Source: Desulfobulbaceae bacterium (GTDB taxonomy: Bacteria > Desulfobacterota > Desulfobulbia > Desulfobulbales > Desulfobulbaceae). Taken from it: 64,000 bases of DNA. The stretch is from positions 1 through 64,000 of the forward strand of contig JAAYIE010000042.1 in NCBI GenBank assembly GCA_012744275.1, in the 5' to 3' direction. Both the position numbers and the translations under genes were made by a program. The notes under the pieces were generated by a model. The model saw nothing but the letters and a program-made list of their open reading frames with translations, was not told where the DNA came from and made no database searches. Within the stretch, counting starts at the first letter, position 1. Every line of letters starts with the position of its first letter. Positions 41,885-50,808 of this stretch are shown here, one piece after another.

Positions 41885-43528
41885 TCAAGAAGGTTGCCAG
41901 CGCTGCCTGGCCTGGCGATACAAATCCATATACGCATCCATCACAACCTGCCAGGTGTGCTGGCGGTCAATGCGATCCACCGCCGCCACCTGCATGCGTT
42001 CAATCGCCCCTTTGCTGCGACGGTATACCACCATTGCACGTTGCATAGTCTCGGCCAAAGCACCAGCTGAGTTGCCTACATAGGAGAAACCGGTTTCTCC
42101 GTCAATCACCTTGACCAGCCCACCAACGCGATGCACGATGGGTAAATTTCCCAGCAATTGGGCAATGTAGTCGGTCAGGCCACAGGGTTCGTATCGAGAA
42201 GGGATTAGAAAAAAATCACCGGACGCGTAAATTTGATTGGCCAAGACTGGATCAAAACCTTTTAAAAAACAAATTTTGCCCCAGCCCTGTTCCGATTCGG
42301 CCAGCAGTTCCATCTGCCGCTCCAGCTCAATCGCGCCGGAACCGAACAACAGCATGTGCAAGTTTTCCCCCTGCTGCAGAAGCCTAAGCAGCGCCTCCAG
42401 AACAATATCGACCCCTTTTTGCGAGGTCAGTCGACCAACAAAGGTAAAAAGTGGCAAATCAATCGCCCCAGAGAGCACCCCGTACTGTCGCACCGAATCC
42501 CATACCTTCACATTGCCAAGTTGGGCCAGCATAAATTTTTTGCAGGAGCGCTTCCCCTCCAGCTCTTGGGTACGGATATTGAAACCGTGCGGCAGGCCCA
42601 AGGCCTGTGGAGCACTTGGTTCAAAGGATTGCGGATCAATACCATTGGTTATGCCGGCCAGTTCGATACCCCGGGCAAGCAAAGTATGACCAAGCCAGCC
42701 CGTACGGCTGTCTTCCGGGGTCTGCTGCAACTCCAATGCGTAATTCTCGCTGACTGTGTTGAGCACCGCATACCCCGAGGCGGCCAGAAAAGGATCAAAA
42801 CCGTTGCCAATGACGCTGTCGTCAATGACACGACGGGGCAGGCCGGTAATGGCATGGGCAAACTCCAGGTCTTCCACCTCCTGGTGGTAACCGAGTCCGG
42901 CATTATGGATGGTAACCACTGCGCCGGTGCGACTAAAATAGGGCCGATAGCCGCTGCTCTCCTTCATTATCGCCGGCAGGATGGCGGCATGTCCATCATG
43001 GCAGTGGATGACATCGGGGCGTTCTCCCAGAAACATCATCAAATCGAGAGCGGTCTTCTGCAGGAGCACATTCATGGCAAAGTAATCAAAATGGCCCCGC
43101 CCTCTGTGCTGCCAGAGCACCTCCTGCTCGTCTTCTTCGGTGTAGGTGTATACTCCCCGTTTACTGGCATAGCGGTCGGCCTCGATCAGGTAGATCTGCA
43201 CCCCGCCCAGCTGTCCTTCCCAGATGGCAACCGGCTCGCGTCGTTCCTCGCCCCGGTAATCCATATCCACCTCAAACAAATGCGGATAGCGGCGCGCACC
43301 GATACGACCAGCCATGGTGCCGATACTACTGAGCTGAAAACCCAGCTGGAGGGCATCCATGAAGCCGTAGCGGGGCAGCACCACACTAACCCTGCAACCG
43401 GCATGCCTCACCAGCGCTTCCGCCAGCTGACGGCATACGTCTTTCACGCCACCGGCCCCGGCAATTCCTTCATATTCGCGGGTAACCATCCAGATGGATT
43501 TTGGTGTTTGTGAGACTGTTACTGTCAT
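41885..43528 (-). CDS. GT5-family glycogen/starch synthase-like glycosyltransferase
   Basis: 547 residues from the ATG at 43528. The N-terminal GT5 domain begins SIWMVTREYEGIAGAGGVKDVCRQLAEAL. HCHDGHAAILPAIM and NAGLGYHQEVE are family segments. The C-terminal GT-B domain has FVGRLTSQKGVDIVLEAL and LIPSRYEPCGLTDYIAQLLG, with the nucleotide-sugar Glu in YEPCG. Such enzymes extend alpha-1,4-glucan from ADP- or UDP-glucose. The usual KTGGL donor motif is replaced by GAGGV, so the lysine is missing and donor or activity may differ. No glgB, glgC or glgP is nearby. The frame opens upstream at 43627, but those residues do not resemble the family. Confidence 0.82.
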   Translation of the reverse strand: MTVTVSQTPKSIWMVTREYEGIAGAGGVKDVCRQLAEALVRHAGCRVSVVLPRYGFMDALQLGFQLSSIGTMAGRIGARRYPHLFEVDMDYRGEERREPVAIWEGQLGGVQIYLIEADRYASKRGVYTYTEEDEQEVLWQHRGRGHFDYFAMNVLLQKTALDLMMFLGERPDVIHCHDGHAAILPAIMKESSGYRPYFSRTGAVVTIHNAGLGYHQEVEDLEFAHAITGLPRRVIDDSVIGNGFDPFLAASGYAVLNTVSENYALELQQTPEDSRTGWLGHTLLARGIELAGITNGIDPQSFEPSAPQALGLPHGFNIRTQELEGKRSCKKFMLAQLGNVKVWDSVRQYGVLSGAIDLPLFTFVGRLTSQKGVDIVLEALLRLLQQGENLHMLLFGSGAIELERQMELLAESEQGWGKICFLKGFDPVLANQIYASGDFFLIPSRYEPCGLTDYIAQLLGNLPIVHRVGGLVKVIDGETGFSYVGNSAGALAETMQRAMVVYRRSKGAIERMQVAAVDRIDRQHTWQVVMDAYMDLYRQARQRWQPS

Positions 43529-43775
43529 ATCTGGTCGGTCCTGAAAAGCGGAAAACATCTTAAAAAAACTGCTTTGACACTGTCGACACAAAATGTCCTC
43601 ATGCCAGAGACGATATATAAGGCACAACTACATCCTGCTAATAAACCCTTAGCAGCATAAAGGAAAACGAGCATGCAACACAAGTGGAAAACCGGATTTC
43701 ATCTTTTCCCCTTTTCATTTGTAGGACTTGTTCTTACAGTGTCAAGATTAATATTATACCCTTTTGACCTGTGCC

Positions 43776-44717
43776 ATGGAATATAAAGACTACTATCAAA
43801 TACTTGGTATCGAACGTGATGCCAGTGCCGATGCCATTAAACAGGCCTATCGTAAGCTGGCTCGAAAATACCATCCTGATGTAAATAAGGAAAAGGACGC
43901 TGAAGAGCGCTTCAAGGACATCGGTGAAGCCTATGAAGTGCTCAAGGATCCCGAAAAACGCTCGGCCTACGACCGTTTTGGTGCCAATTGGCAAAGCGGT
44001 GAGCAATTTCGGCCGCCACCAGACTGGAACATGGGAGGTTACGAATTTCATGGCAGCAGCGGCGACACCCAGGGTTTCAGCGATTTTTTCGAGGCACTCT
44101 TTGGTCAGGCCCGTGGCCGCAGTAGTCGGCCTAGGCAAGAGTTTCGTATGCAGGGGGAAGATCAGCAGGCCGCCATCAGCATTTCACTTGAAGACGCTTT
44201 CCATGGCGCCAAACAGACCTTGAACCTGAATCGGCCGACACTGGACGAACAGGGTCGCGTAACTATGCGGCCCCAGCAGCTCAACATGGTCATCCCAAAG
44301 GGGATCATCGCCGGGCAGCGCATCCGCCTGGAAGGCCAGGGCATGCCCGGCCATGGCGGTGGCGCACCGGGTGATCTTTATCTGGAAATCAGCTTTGCTC
44401 CACATCCTTTTTTTAAGGCGGAGAAGCGGGATATCCACCTGCAGCTGCCAGTCACTCCGTGGGAAGCAGCCTTGGGCGCAACCCTGACCGTGCCCACCTT
44501 GGATGGTAAGGTTCAACTCAAAATCCCGGCCAACTCCCAGAATGGCCGCAAATTGCGCCTGAAAGGCAAGGGCCTTTCCACCTCAAAAACACAGGGCGAT
44601 CAGATTGTCACCCTGCAGGTCGTGCTGCCGGAGGCCCAAACCGAGGCGCAGCAAGGCGTGTACAAAAGCATGGCTGAAAAAATGGCCTTTAATCCACGCA
44701 CTGATTTAGGGGTTTGA
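43776..44717 (+). CDS. cbpA: DnaJ-type co-chaperone CbpA
   Basis: 313 residues. The J-domain (1-70) has the HPD motif in KYHPDVNKEK. A Gly/Phe-rich linker follows (GDTQGFSDFFEALFG), then two C-terminal substrate domains (about 135-300) with PKGIIAGQRIRLEGQGMPG and GDLYLEISFAPHPFF. The zinc-finger domain of true DnaJ is absent, as in CbpA. It works with DnaK and binds curved DNA in E. coli. cbpM follows 1 bp after the stop. The ATG at 43776 (MEYKDYYQILGI) is the natural J-domain start; an upstream TTG at 43764 is also in frame. Confidence 0.93.
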   Translation: MEYKDYYQILGIERDASADAIKQAYRKLARKYHPDVNKEKDAEERFKDIGEAYEVLKDPEKRSAYDRFGANWQSGEQFRPPPDWNMGGYEFHGSSGDTQGFSDFFEALFGQARGRSSRPRQEFRMQGEDQQAAISISLEDAFHGAKQTLNLNRPTLDEQGRVTMRPQQLNMVIPKGIIAGQRIRLEGQGMPGHGGGAPGDLYLEISFAPHPFFKAEKRDIHLQLPVTPWEAALGATLTVPTLDGKVQLKIPANSQNGRKLRLKGKGLSTSKTQGDQIVTLQVVLPEAQTEAQQGVYKSMAEKMAFNPRTDLGV

Positions 44718-44718
44718 C

Positions 44719-45027
44719 ATGAGCGAACACTCCACCACCTATCTCCAGGGCATTGTTTTGGATGAGGAAAGCTACTGTTCCTTTGGTGAGTTGTGCCGAC
44801 TCTGTGGCGCAAGTGCGGAACAGGTTGAGGAAATGATCGCAGAGGGCATCATCTCCCCGGAAGGGGCCGACCAGTCGGAATGGCGGTTTACCATGGTTTC
44901 CATCCACCGGGTACAAACGGTGGTACGGCTCCATCGTGACCTGCGGGTCAACCTGCCCGGATGCGCCCTGGTACTTGAACTGCTCGATGAGCTGGCTGCC
45001 CTCCGCGCCATGGCATCACGGCGCTGA
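44719..45027 (+). CDS. cbpM: Chaperone modulator CbpM
   Basis: A 102-residue helical protein with the CbpM/MerR-like layout. An N-terminal helix-turn-helix-like part (SFGELCRLCGASAEQVEEMIAEG, then SPEG...WRF) is followed by a helix (VQTVVRLHRDLRVNLPGCALVLELLDEL). CbpM binds the CbpA J-domain and inhibits it. The tight position after cbpA supports the call. Confidence 0.88.
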   Translation: MSEHSTTYLQGIVLDEESYCSFGELCRLCGASAEQVEEMIAEGIISPEGADQSEWRFTMVSIHRVQTVVRLHRDLRVNLPGCALVLELLDELAALRAMASRR

Positions 45028-45032
45028 GGCTG

Positions 45033-46403
45033 TTGTATCTCTACACTAATCCTTTGCCCCCCTTCAAAGCTCTCAACCAACTAGGCGCACAACTGGATCC
45101 GGGCTCGCTTGTATTGGGCTTTGCCTGCGGCCTGCTCATCTGCGTCTTTCTTTTTCTTCTGGTTCGCCAGCAGAGTCAGCGAAAATTCATCTTGCTCAAC
45201 CTGCGTCTTGAACGGCTGCAAGATTGCTGCCAGCATCAGGAAGAGGAATTGGAACGCCTAAACGAGGAGTGCCGCGCCCTTAACCGTGAGTGCCGCGACC
45301 TCGATGTGGACAATGCCGCTCTGCAAAGCGCCTGTACCGGCATGCGGCAACAACTTGAAGAACGTGAAGCTGTGCTCATGGAAAATCGGCGGCAGATTGA
45401 GCAACATTTTCAGGCAGCTGCCGACCGGATCCTGCACCAGCAGGGCGACACCCTCAGTAGTCGGCACCAATCCTCACTCAATATGCTACTGAGACCTCTG
45501 CACGACCAACTCGGTGATTTCCGCCAGCGCCTGGAAAAATTGCATACTCTGGACAGTCGGGATCGTCTCACCCTGCAGCAGGAAATAGAGCAATTGCGCC
45601 GTCTCAACCAGCAGCTGAGCAGTGACGCCATCAATCTCACCGAGGCCCTGCGCGGCAAAAACAAGTTTCAGGGCCAATGGGGTGAGCTTGTGTTAACCCG
45701 GGTGCTTGAGGCTTCTGGATTGCGGCCGGGGCGGGAATTCGAACTGCAGGTGCTCCTGAAAGACGATGCTGGTAACGCCTTTCACCCCGATGCCGTTGTG
45801 CATCTGCCGGATAACCGCGACATTCTCATTGACGCCAAGGTTTCCCTTAAGGATTTTACCGATGCCATCGGTGCGGACTCCACCGAGATGGAGGAGGCCG
45901 CTATTCAGCGCCATCTGGCCTCGGTGAGGCGACAAAGCAATCTGCTCGCTGCCAAACAATACCATACCCTTGCCGGACTTGGCGCCCTCGACTTTGTTCT
46001 GTTGTTCATCCCGGTGGAAGGCGCCTTTCAGTTGGTAATGGAAGAGGATCCCGACCTCTTGGTGCAGGCCATGCGACAGAAGGTTATCCTCAGTAGCCCA
46101 TCCACCCTGCTGGCCATACTGCGCACGATCCACCACGTCTGGCGGGTGGATGAGCAGCACAAAAACAGTTTGGCCATTGCCAAACAGGCGGCGAGCATTT
46201 ATGATAAAATGGTTGGCTTTGTGGAGGCCTTTGATGCCATTGGTCTGCGGCTCAACCAAACTCAGCAGGCATGGCATACAGCAAAAAGTCGTTTGAGCAG
46301 CGGTCATGGCAACCTGATCGCCAAAACAGAGGCGTTCAGGGATTTAGGCGTGCAGCCCAATAAAAAGTTGCCCGCCTCCGTCAACAAGCAGTCTGTACAG
46401 TAA
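45033..46403 (+). CDS. rmuC: DNA recombination protein RmuC
   Basis: 456 residues. A single N-terminal membrane helix (about 27-43, LGFACGLLICVFLFLLV) is followed by a coiled coil (about 50-200). The RmuC nuclease-like domain (about 205-420) has GQWGELVLTRVLEASGL, DILIDAKVSLKDF and VLLFIPVEGAFQLVMEEDPDL. RmuC limits recombination between inverted repeats in E. coli. No ATG precedes the membrane helix. TTG at 45033 with GAGG 3 nt upstream is the probable start, an unusual choice. It follows cbpM by 5 bp. Confidence 0.9.
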   Translation: MYLYTNPLPPFKALNQLGAQLDPGSLVLGFACGLLICVFLFLLVRQQSQRKFILLNLRLERLQDCCQHQEEELERLNEECRALNRECRDLDVDNAALQSACTGMRQQLEEREAVLMENRRQIEQHFQAAADRILHQQGDTLSSRHQSSLNMLLRPLHDQLGDFRQRLEKLHTLDSRDRLTLQQEIEQLRRLNQQLSSDAINLTEALRGKNKFQGQWGELVLTRVLEASGLRPGREFELQVLLKDDAGNAFHPDAVVHLPDNRDILIDAKVSLKDFTDAIGADSTEMEEAAIQRHLASVRRQSNLLAAKQYHTLAGLGALDFVLLFIPVEGAFQLVMEEDPDLLVQAMRQKVILSSPSTLLAILRTIHHVWRVDEQHKNSLAIAKQAASIYDKMVGFVEAFDAIGLRLNQTQQAWHTAKSRLSSGHGNLIAKTEAFRDLGVQPNKKLPASVNKQSVQ

Positions 46404-46416
46404 GGAGATTATTACT

Positions 46417-46656
46417 ATGAAATACCTCAGTACCTTAGCATTAGTTTCTCTGGTTGCGCTCTCGTCCTGTGCTACCCACGCCCAAAGCGGAGCAGCAGCA
46501 GGAGGTGCAGCAGGGGCAGTGGCCGGTCAACTCCTTGGTAAAGACACCGAAAGCACCCTCATAGGGACAGCGGTCGGTACAGCGGCAGGATACATGATCG
46601 GCAATGAAGTGGACAAATCAGATCAAAACCAGGTGCGCCAAAAAACACGGCGCTAA
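46417..46656 (+). CDS. Small glycine-zipper lipoprotein
   Basis: 79 residues. A signal peptide MKYLSTLALVSLVALSSC carries a lipobox (LSSC). A glycine zipper (about 24-63) follows, with repeated G-x3-G (GAAAGGAAGAVAG, then IGTAVGTAAGYMIGNEVDK), and a short polar end. AAGGAG precedes the ATG. Proteins of this kind (OsmB, glycine-zipper 2TM) sit in the outer membrane, often induced by envelope stress. It is a shorter paralogue of the next gene. Confidence 0.85.
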   Translation: MKYLSTLALVSLVALSSCATHAQSGAAAGGAAGAVAGQLLGKDTESTLIGTAVGTAAGYMIGNEVDKSDQNQVRQKTRR

Positions 46657-46769
46657 ACAGCCTAAAGGACCTTTTGGGAAACACTGTTCCCATGGTCCTG
46701 TCCCATGAGGAGAGCGTTCAGTCTATCTGCTCCGCTCTTTCTAATTTTGACACAAGGAGTGTGAACACC

Positions 46770-47210
46770 ATGAAGTATCTGAACATCCTGGCCCTTATCG
46801 CCTTGCTTGCGCTTAGTTCCTGCGCCACTAGAGGTCAGAGCGGCGCTACCATCGGCGGCGTGGTCGGTGCTATAGCCGGCCAGGCCATTGGCCACAATAC
46901 GGAAGGCACGCTTATCGGCGCTGGTGTCGGTACTCTTATCGGCTATCTGGTCGGTAACGAAATGGACAAGTACGACCGGCAACAGCTGGATCACATGTAT
47001 GAGCGCGGTGTTTCCAACCAGACTTCCTCCTGGGTAAACCCGGACAGCGGCAACCGCTACGCAGTCACTCCACAGCCGGCTTATCAGCAACCCGGCAGCA
47101 ACCGCTGGTGCCGCAAGGCCGAGGTTGATGCCTGGGTCGACGGCCGCAAGGAGACCGTTTTGACTACCGCCTGCCGCAACGCTAACGGGCAGTGGGAAAT
47201 CCAGCGTTAA
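46770..47210 (+). CDS. Glycine-zipper lipoprotein with 17-kDa surface-antigen-like C-terminus
   Basis: 146 residues from the ATG at 46770 with AGGAG upstream. The lipoprotein signal MKYLNILALIALLALSSC nearly repeats that of the preceding gene. The glycine zipper (about 24-68) includes GGVVGAIAGQAIGHN and IGAGVGTLIGYLVGNEMDK. The C-terminal part (about 110-146, RWCRKAEVDAWVDGRKET, then TACRNANGQWEIQ) has the Cys-spaced pattern of the rickettsial 17-kDa antigen family. It is probably in the outer membrane. It arose with its neighbour by tandem duplication (inference). Confidence 0.85.
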   Translation: MKYLNILALIALLALSSCATRGQSGATIGGVVGAIAGQAIGHNTEGTLIGAGVGTLIGYLVGNEMDKYDRQQLDHMYERGVSNQTSSWVNPDSGNRYAVTPQPAYQQPGSNRWCRKAEVDAWVDGRKETVLTTACRNANGQWEIQR

Positions 47211-47231
47211 GCAACTGTTCAACGCAGGTCC

Positions 47232-47637
47232 ATGCCTCAAGGGCATTTTGAAGTACACAGCACCGGCCGGAGGGAATTTATTGATCTCTCCGGCCGTATG
47301 CGTACTATAGTGCGGGAAAGCGGCATACAAAACGGTTTGCTGCTGCTGTACAATCCGCATACCACCGCCGGTCTCACCATCAACGAAGGCGCTGATCCGG
47401 ATGTGCAACAAGACATCCTGGATACTCTTGCCCGTTTAGTTCCCGATGCAAACCACTATCGCCATTTAGAATGGCAACTCTCCGGCACATGTGATGGCAA
47501 GTTTGGTTGGCTCAAGTGTCTCGATCATCGTCCACCAGGGCCAAATGCAACTTGGCACTTGGCAACGGATCTTTTTCTGCGAATTTGACGGCCCACGCTG
47601 GCGCACGCTGCGCTGGCTACTTCTGGCTGACCACTAG
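47232..47637 (+). pseudogene. yjbQ: YjbQ (UPF0047) family gene with a +1 frameshift
   Basis: The first 80 codons read as a YjbQ protein (MPQGHFEVHSTGRREFIDLS, NPHTTAGLTINEGADPDV). After the codons for HLE at 47463-47471 one extra T (47472) shifts the frame. Skipping it restores GNSPAHVMASLVGSS and then LGTWQRIFFCEFDGPR up to TAG at 47635-47637, giving 134 residues, the normal family length. As written, translation ends early at 47588. The family is annotated as secondary thiamine-phosphate synthase. This is either a real mutation, a sequencing error or, less likely, programmed frameshifting. It follows the lipoprotein gene by 21 bp. Confidence 0.88.
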
Positions 47638-47857
47638 CCCTGGACTGAAGTATAATTTATTATGTGATCGTGGATTTGATATTCAGTGTGGCACAAAATC
47701 GATCATCAGTTTCAAACTGACTGGTGATGAAAGCGCCAGTTGCGCCTGCGCCGCATTATCGTCCGCCCCGTGTTACCATCAGATGCCGCTATTTCAACGA
47801 TAATTACTATTCTTTCCTCCCCATACATTGGAGGAAAATAAACACCACATAGAGCAC

Positions 47858-49621
47858 ATGCAAAAACTGCGTACGTTACGTGACTTTCTTGAGCTGTTGC
47901 GCACAAAAAAAGAGCTGCAGGTCATTGAAACAGAGGTTGATCCGTACCTTGAAATAGCAGAAATCCATCGGCGCGTCATTACCCGTCAAGGCCCTGCCTT
48001 GCTCTTTACCAAGGTAAAAGGCTCAACCTTCCCAGTGGTCACCAACCTGTTCGGCACGCAGAACCGTCTGGAACTCGCCTTTGGAGCCAGGCCACGCAAT
48101 TTTGTCAGACAACTGGTGGACTTGGTGGAAGAATCCATGCCACCAAAACTCTCCGCCCTGTGGCAGGCCCGTTCTCTAATCAGCCAGGGCCTGCGTGTGG
48201 GCCTCAAACAGGTAAAAAACGGACCTATCCTGGAATGTATCCAGGAGCCCTGCCGGCTCAGCACCCTGCCCATGCTCACCTCCTGGCATTCGGATGGCGG
48301 GCCCTTTATCACCCTACCCTTGGTATACACAGAACATCCCGATGGGCTCGGACATAATCTGGGGATGTATCGAGCCCAGCGTTATGACGACACGACCACC
48401 GGTATGCACTGGCAGATCCACAAGGGCGGCGGTAACCATTATTTTGTGGCAGAACAGCAGAATAAATCCTTGCCTCTGACTCTGTTCATAGGCGGGCCGC
48501 CTGCTCTAATACTGGCCGCCATTGCTCCCCTGCCGGAAAACCTTCCCGAGCTGATGCTTACCTCCCTGTTGCAAGGCGGCAAGCTGCACCTGGTGGCGGA
48601 CCCCAAAGGCGGGCATCCGCTCATTGCTGAGGCGGATTTCGCTATCAAGGGTTTTGTTCCGCCGCATGAACGACGCCCAGAGGGCCCCTTTGGGGATCAT
48701 TACGGCTACAACTCTCTGATGCATGACTACCCGGTCTTCCATACCAGCCACCTCTATCACCGTAAAGACGCCATCTATCCGGCTACCGTAGTGGGCCGTC
48801 CCAAGCAGGAAGACTACTTTATCGGCGACTTTCTCCAGGATCTTCTTTCCCCGCTTTTTCCGCTGGTGATGAAGGGAGTTGTTCAGCTGAAAACCTTTGG
48901 TGAAGCAGGATTTCACTGTCTGGCCGCAGCCAAAGTAAGTGAGCGCTACCCACGTGAAGCCTTTGCAGCTGGTTTACGCATCTTGGGCGAGGGGCAACTC
49001 TCCCTCACCAAATTCCTGCTCCTCACGGATGGCAGCCTGGATGTCTCTGATTTTCCGAAACTGTGGCAGCACATTTTGGAGCGCATCCAGTGGGACCAGG
49101 ATCTGTTTATTTTTGCCAATGTCTCCCAGGACACCCTTGATTACACCGGTCCTGCGGTGAACAAAGGCTCAAAAGCCATAATGTTGGGCTTGGGACGCGA
49201 AAAACGACGGGAATTGCCCCTGGAATTCCACAGCAATCTCCCGCTCGAGTGCAGCCATCCCAAGGTCTATCTCCCCGGCACTCTTGTGGTGCAAGGAGCA
49301 GACTATGCAGGCCACCCCGAACTCGCCCGGGAACTAGCCACTTGGGAGGGCTTGGGATCTTGGCCGGTTGTCGTTCTGGTGGATAACACTGAGGCCGCCA
49401 CCCTTTCCCTGCAGGAATTTTTATGGACCATGTTCACCCGCTTTGAACCTGCTGCCGACATCCATGGTTCAAGGCAGCATGTTCACCGCTTCCACGTAGG
49501 TCTGGAGATGCCGATTGTCTTCGATTGCCGCATGAAACCCTGGTACACTGAAGTTCTTGAGGTTGATCACCCCACCAGAGAGCGCGTTGATGCGCTCAAG
49601 GGTCTGATTCCTGGCCTGTAA
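47858..49621 (+). CDS. UbiD-family decarboxylase (probable menaquinone-pathway enzyme)
   Basis: 587 residues, longer than E. coli UbiD (497) and like the large UbiD homologues of menaquinone-using anaerobes. It starts QKLRTLRDFLELL, the family N-terminus. MHWQIHKGGGNHY, LFIGGPPALILAA, EGPFGDHYGY and the Arg/Glu-rich metal-prenylated-flavin site segments are visible. The C-terminus has DIHGSRQHVHRF and IVFDCRMKPWY. UbiD enzymes use prenylated FMN to decarboxylate aromatic acids. In this background a role in futalosine- or chorismate-derived quinone synthesis is the best guess. No ubiX is in view. An in-frame TTG at 47828 is an alternative start. Confidence 0.85.
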   Translation: MQKLRTLRDFLELLRTKKELQVIETEVDPYLEIAEIHRRVITRQGPALLFTKVKGSTFPVVTNLFGTQNRLELAFGARPRNFVRQLVDLVEESMPPKLSALWQARSLISQGLRVGLKQVKNGPILECIQEPCRLSTLPMLTSWHSDGGPFITLPLVYTEHPDGLGHNLGMYRAQRYDDTTTGMHWQIHKGGGNHYFVAEQQNKSLPLTLFIGGPPALILAAIAPLPENLPELMLTSLLQGGKLHLVADPKGGHPLIAEADFAIKGFVPPHERRPEGPFGDHYGYNSLMHDYPVFHTSHLYHRKDAIYPATVVGRPKQEDYFIGDFLQDLLSPLFPLVMKGVVQLKTFGEAGFHCLAAAKVSERYPREAFAAGLRILGEGQLSLTKFLLLTDGSLDVSDFPKLWQHILERIQWDQDLFIFANVSQDTLDYTGPAVNKGSKAIMLGLGREKRRELPLEFHSNLPLECSHPKVYLPGTLVVQGADYAGHPELARELATWEGLGSWPVVVLVDNTEAATLSLQEFLWTMFTRFEPAADIHGSRQHVHRFHVGLEMPIVFDCRMKPWYTEVLEVDHPTRERVDALKGLIPGL

Positions 49622-49656
49622 AAGAGCGTTAGCTTGCTACTGTTCTGATTATTATA

Positions 49657-50364
49657 ATGGAAGAACGACTGCAGAAAATACTTGCCCGGGCGGGAGTCTC
49701 CTCCCGCCGTGCCGCTGAGCAGTTGATTCTTACTGGTCGCGTGCAGGTGGATGGGCAGATTATTACGCAACTGGGCTGCAAGGTAAATGCAAGCAATGCG
49801 CGTATCCTTGTGGATGGCAAGGCAATCGGCTCGGAAAAAAAAATCTATCTCTTATTGAACAAACCGGCCGGCTACATTACCACCCTGTCCGACCCGCAAG
49901 GCCGGAAACTGGTGACCGATCTGGTGCGCGATATCCCCGAACGTGTTTTTCCCGTCGGCCGGCTTGATCTGGACACCGAAGGCGCCCTCATTTTGACCAA
50001 TGACGGCGCCTTTGCCCATAGTATCCTCCACCCTAGCCACGAAATCAACCGCACCTATGAGGCTCTGGTCAGGGGCCAGCCGAGTCACAACGTTATCAGA
50101 CGGCTCAGCAGCGGTATCGAACTTGACGGCGCCCTCACCTTTCCCGCTAAACTTCGCATCCTGCGCCAAGAAAGCCATAGAAGCCTCGTTGAAATCATCA
50201 TTCACGAAGGCAGAAAGCGTCAGGTACGACGCATGTTTCAGGCCGTTGGCCACCGTGTTCTCCACCTGCGTCGCACTGCTTACGGCAATCTCCGTCTCAA
50301 CAATTTGCCACTTGGTCACTATCGTGAGCTCAGCCAAGTAGATATTGAGCAGATATTTTCATAA
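49657..50364 (+). CDS. rluB: Ribosomal large-subunit pseudouridine synthase, RluB/RsuA family
   Basis: 235 residues. An N-terminal S4 RNA-binding domain (1-60: MEERLQKILARAGVSSRRAAE, VQVDGQII) is followed by the RsuA/RluB catalytic domain. The active-site aspartate is in PVGRLDLDTEGALILTNDG. INRTYEALVRG and HEGRKRQVRRMFQAVGH are also diagnostic. It converts specific uridines in 23S rRNA (RluB, position 2605 in E. coli) or 16S rRNA (RsuA) to pseudouridine. The long C-terminal part and S4 domain favour RluB. No Shine-Dalgarno is clear before the ATG. Confidence 0.9.
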   Translation: MEERLQKILARAGVSSRRAAEQLILTGRVQVDGQIITQLGCKVNASNARILVDGKAIGSEKKIYLLLNKPAGYITTLSDPQGRKLVTDLVRDIPERVFPVGRLDLDTEGALILTNDGAFAHSILHPSHEINRTYEALVRGQPSHNVIRRLSSGIELDGALTFPAKLRILRQESHRSLVEIIIHEGRKRQVRRMFQAVGHRVLHLRRTAYGNLRLNNLPLGHYRELSQVDIEQIFS

Positions 50365-50520
50365 AAGTTCTTTACTTTCAAAAAATTTCCTGCTTAAAAT
50401 CACATAGATGCTCATTTTTCTGCAGCAGGCGTACCATGTTTAGCCAAAGATCAGGCCAATATAGCGCTGCAAAAGGACAGGCTTTGTCCGTCGAGTTTGT
50501 TCGAAGCAGGGAGGGAAAAA

Positions 50521-50808
50521 ATGAACAAATCGGAGTTGACACAACAGATTGCTGAATCAATGCATCTGTCTGTACGCGAAGCGGCCTCAATCGTGAACAC
50601 GATTATAGACACCATGACTGAAACCCTGGCCAGGGGTGAGTCCATTGAAATTCGCGGTTTTGGCAGCTTTGTTGTGAAAAGTTACGATACCTATACGGGC
50701 AGAAATCCGAAAACCGGAGAACAAATCACTGTACAACCAAAAAAGCTGCCTTTTTTCAAAGTCGGCAAAGACTTGCGCGAACAGGTTAACAGGCAAAAAA
50801 AGGATTAG
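50521..50808 (+). CDS. HU/IHF-family DNA-binding protein
   Basis: 95 residues from the ATG at 50521, which has GGGAGGG 5 nt upstream. It has the HU/IHF fold: helices NKSELTQQIAESMHLSVREAASIVNTI, then the beta-arm IEIRGFGSFVV and the DNA-intercalating proline region GRNPKTGEQITV, then FKVGKDLRE. It bends and packages DNA. The MNKSELTQQIA start and the RGFGSF arm suggest an IHF subunit more than HU, but this cannot be settled by eye. It converges with rimO; the two stop codons overlap by 4 bp. Confidence 0.92.
   Translation: MNKSELTQQIAESMHLSVREAASIVNTIIDTMTETLARGESIEIRGFGSFVVKSYDTYTGRNPKTGEQITVQPKKLPFFKVGKDLREQVNRQKKD

Noticed and set aside
42356-43513. 385-residue plus-strand frame opposite the glycogen-synthase-like gene
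   Set aside because: It has no motifs and the minus-strand gene has conserved GT5 segments throughout.
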